Positions 62,175 through 64,000 of a stretch of 64,000 nucleotides of DNA are shown here, piece after piece. Source of the DNA: DTU018 sp029550685. GTDB lineage: Bacteria > Bacillota > Syntrophomonadia > Syntrophomonadales > Syntrophomonadaceae. The stretch covers positions 1-64,000 of the forward strand of contig DAONVO010000001.1 in the NCBI GenBank assembly GCA_035412805.1, read 5' to 3'. The notes beneath the pieces were generated by a model that saw nothing but the letters and a program-made list of their open reading frames with translations, was not told the DNA's origin and ran no database searches. Both the position numbers and the translations under genes were made by a program. Positions within the stretch are counted from its first letter, which is position 1. Every line of letters starts with the position of its first letter.

Positions 62175-63104
62175 TTACTTATCTGTCAATGTATACTTAG
62201 TCAATTTTAACAGAGCTTGCTGAAACTCATCCGGCAGAGGACTGTTAAATTCCATGTAGTCACCTGTACGCGGATGATTAAAGCCAAGAACACAAGCATG
62301 CAAGGCTTGAGAATCTAAACCTAGATTATTTTTAGCAGGTCCGTATACCGTATCGCCTACCACCGGATGTTTTATAAAAGAAAAATGTACTCGGATTTGA
62401 TGGGTTCTGCCCGTCAGCAGTGATACCTGGACCAAAGTGTAGTTTTGATAACGTTCCAGGACCCGATAACGGCTGATAGCTGTCCTGCCATCGGCTGTTA
62501 CGGCCATTTTTTTACGATCTGTTCTACTTCTGCCAATAGGGGCTTCGATAGTTCCCAGGTTTTCCTTAATTACACCATGAACCAGAGCCTGGTACTCCCT
62601 TTTAATACTATGTTCTTTGATTTGTTCTGCTAATATACGGTGTGCTTGATCATGCTTGGCTACCACCATAACTCCTGAGGTATCCTTATCCAGCCGGTGT
62701 ACAATTCCCGGTCTTAACTCTCCATTGATACCCGACAAATCTTTTATATGATATAGAAGTGCATTTACCATAGTATTCTCCCAGTTGCCATGGGCAGGGT
62801 GGACCACCATGCCTTTGGGTTTATTCACCACGGCAAGGTCCTGATCCTGGTAAATTATTTCCAGCGGGATGTTCTGGGGTTTTATAGACACCTGCCTGGC
62901 TTCCGGTACATGGATAAGAACCTGTTCGCCTTCCTTAACCCGGTAGCTGGGCTTGCGTGCCTGCCCATCCACCAGCACCCGGCCATTAGATATCAGATCC
63001 TTAATTGCGGTTCGGGACAAATCGGCTATTACCTCAGCCAGGAAAGCATCTAGCCGCTCGCCTTCCATGTCCTCTTCTATTAGATATAGTTGAGAACTGG
63101 TCAC
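62175..63104 (-). CDS. rluD: 23S rRNA pseudouridine synthase, RluD family
   Basis: The 309-residue product has an N-terminal S4 domain (RLDAFLAEVIADLSRTAIKDLISNGRVLV, about 17-45) and the RluA-family catalytic domain with PGIVHRLDKDTSGVMVVAK (Asp as catalytic base). The position between lspA and pyrR is that of Bacillus ylyB. Target positions in 23S rRNA are inferred from the RluD subfamily and not certain. GTG start. It begins 3 nt after lspA, so coupled expression is likely. Confidence 0.92.
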   Translation of the reverse strand: MTSSQLYLIEEDMEGERLDAFLAEVIADLSRTAIKDLISNGRVLVDGQARKPSYRVKEGEQVLIHVPEARQVSIKPQNIPLEIIYQDQDLAVVNKPKGMVVHPAHGNWENTMVNALLYHIKDLSGINGELRPGIVHRLDKDTSGVMVVAKHDQAHRILAEQIKEHSIKREYQALVHGVIKENLGTIEAPIGRSRTDRKKMAVTADGRTAISRYRVLERYQNYTLVQVSLLTGRTHQIRVHFSFIKHPVVGDTVYGPAKNNLGLDSQALHACVLGFNHPRTGDYMEFNSPLPDEFQQALLKLTKYTLTDK

Positions 63105-63107
63105 GTT

Positions 63108-63545
63108 CTAACCTTCCTTCATAAAAAATAGCATGTGTATTACCAGAAGAAACCCGCCCACTACGACTGCAGCGTCAGCAAAATTAAATACTGGCCACCA
63201 GCGCAGATCCAAAAAATCTATTACATACTGAAGCCTCAAGCGGTCTATAAAATTACCGGCCGCTCCAGCCACTATTAATCCCGTCCAAATCTGCACAAGC
63301 TTTTCTACTGTATAGCGATGGTTATATATTATTAAGCCCAGTATTACCAAAACTGCCGCTATCAGGAAGAACCATGACTGGCCCGGCAATATTCCAAATG
63401 CTGCTCCCCGGTTTTGAACATATGTAAGGTATAACCATTGGCCTAGCAAGGGGTGACTTTCACCGACTTGGTAGCTGCTGACCACCCACCATTTAGTAAT
63501 TTGGTCAAGTGCAAGTACAGAAAGTATCGTAATCCAGAATCTCAA
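63108..63545 (-). CDS. lspA: Lipoprotein signal peptidase
   Basis: LspA is the aspartic membrane protease that removes signal peptides from prolipoproteins. The protein (145 residues from the TTG at 63545) has four transmembrane segments and the two catalytic-aspartate motifs AGNFIDRL and FNFADAAV. An open frame continues seven codons to a GTG at 63566, but GGGAGG lies within that stretch, 6 nt before the TTG, so the TTG is better. It heads the lspA-rluD-pyr order found in Bacillus. Confidence 0.94.
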   Translation of the reverse strand: MRFWITILSVLALDQITKWWVVSSYQVGESHPLLGQWLYLTYVQNRGAAFGILPGQSWFFLIAAVLVILGLIIYNHRYTVEKLVQIWTGLIVAGAAGNFIDRLRLQYVIDFLDLRWWPVFNFADAAVVVGGFLLVIHMLFFMKEG

Positions 63546-63686
63546 TTTAATCCTCCCATTCAGCACTAATCAACTAAGTTTTATTGTATGGTAATCGTTT
63601 CAGGTGCTCAAGCTAATGATTAATTCTGTTATACTAGGGACAGCCCTGGATAATAGCCTCTAAAGTATTGATTAGGATTTAAAGCT

Positions 63687-64000
63687 ATGCTTATTCGTCG
63701 TGACCCTTTACTGAAAAAACAGATTTTAACTATCGCCGGTCCTGCCATGGGCGAGATGATAATGTATATGATCATCGGTCTGGTTGATGTTGCTGTGGTA
63801 GGCCGTTTAGGAGCTGTTCCACTGGCAGCCGTAAGTCTGGGCGCAGAGGTATTCTTTTCTTTTGTTTTGTTTCTTGAGGCTCTGGCAATAGGTTCCAATA
63901 TACTGGTGGCTCAAGCCAAAGGAGCCAACGATACTGTCAAGATCAGATCATATAGTGCCCATACCATCATTATTGCCTTGGTTCTCGGTATTATTGCTCA
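63687..64000 (+). CDS. MATE family multidrug efflux transporter, partial (N terminus)
   Basis: The frame is open from ATG 63687 to the right edge (about 104 residues). It begins with a cytoplasmic basic segment and continues with hydrophobic helices. The sequence LKKQILTIAGPAMGEMIMYMIIGLVDVAVVGRLGAVPLAAVSLG is typical of the first MATE helices, including the D of VDVAVVGRLG. MATE transporters export drugs or metabolites in exchange for Na+ or H+. The gene is divergent from lspA. It is truncated only by the window. Confidence 0.88.
   Translation, partial: MLIRRDPLLKKQILTIAGPAMGEMIMYMIIGLVDVAVVGRLGAVPLAAVSLGAEVFFSFVLFLEALAIGSNILVAQAKGANDTVKIRSYSAHTIIIALVLGIIA

Noticed and set aside
63601..63640. 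Promoter TATACT before the MATE gene
   Set aside because: The -10 box is acceptable but no -35 hexamer is recognisable at 16-18 nt, so I did not list it as a feature.
1..64000. tRNA, rRNA or CRISPR arrays
   Set aside because: I looked for tRNA-like cloverleaves with GTTCRA arms, rRNA landmarks and regularly spaced repeats; none is convincing.

Overview
The window looks like chromosome from an anaerobic, low-to-mid GC, endospore-lineage Firmicute of class Clostridia, most likely a fatty-acid-oxidising relative of Syntrophomonas. This rests on sporulation genes (dpaA, dpaB, spoVS, spoIIIE), a Bacillus/Clostridium-like gene order, an acyl-CoA dehydrogenase and a long-chain acyl-CoA synthetase, strong Shine-Dalgarno sites and frequent GTG/TTG starts. 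The genus is an inference. I see no rRNA, tRNA, CRISPR array, prophage or intact insertion sequence.

Layout. (1) 1-13557, minus strand: the translation/nucleotide/replication block known from Bacillus (yloB-yloC-remA-gmk-rpoZ-coaBC-...-priA-def-fmt-rsmB), with metK placed between coaBC and priA and a Zn peptidase plus a DUF116 protein between fmt and rsmB. (2) 13711-17899, minus: a divergent uracil-DNA-glycosylase-like protein, a LysM/NlpC-P60 wall hydrolase, a PHP phosphoesterase, an M19 dipeptidase and spoVS. (3) 18015-35542, minus: the ymdB-rny-recA-thpR-cinA ... pgsA-rimO-rodZ-...-spoIIIE-ylzJ-tepA block. It is interrupted by a short FtsH-like protease with a membrane partner, an acyl-CoA dehydrogenase and a HTH protein with a degenerate PfkB domain. 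(4) 36270-40798: a two-component system (minus) and a divergent acyl-CoA synthetase (plus), lying between tepA and rnj. (5) 40883-48473, minus: rnj, then the lysine/dipicolinate operon dpaA-dpaB-asd-dapG-dapA, with dapB as a separate unit. (6) 48605-51691: uspA, a small helical protein, rqcH and a small unknown gene. (7) 51704-63545, minus: lspA-rluD-pyrR-pyrB-pyrC-carA-carB-pyrK-pyrD-pyrF-pyrE, a nearly complete pyrimidine operon with two PyrR attenuators. (8) The start of a MATE transporter at the right edge.

How the genes work together. The pyr operon covers all of de novo UMP synthesis. Its glutaminase subunit CarA, however, has lost two of three catalytic-triad residues (Cys to Gly and His to Asp), so carbamoyl phosphate is probably made from free ammonia. 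The dap/dpa genes send aspartate semialdehyde to both diaminopimelate and spore dipicolinate. recA has a textbook promoter with a LexA box between the -10 element and the ribosome binding site. spoVS has a sigma-H-type promoter.

Most of the window is ordinary conserved core genome. The less ordinary material is the inactive-looking CarA, a family of dispersed structured intergenic repeats (near 5918-6340, 24365-24552 and 35671-35855), an inverted-repeat element between two copies of a terminator, and a few proteins with degenerate catalytic motifs. I did not find a wholly new multi-gene system.
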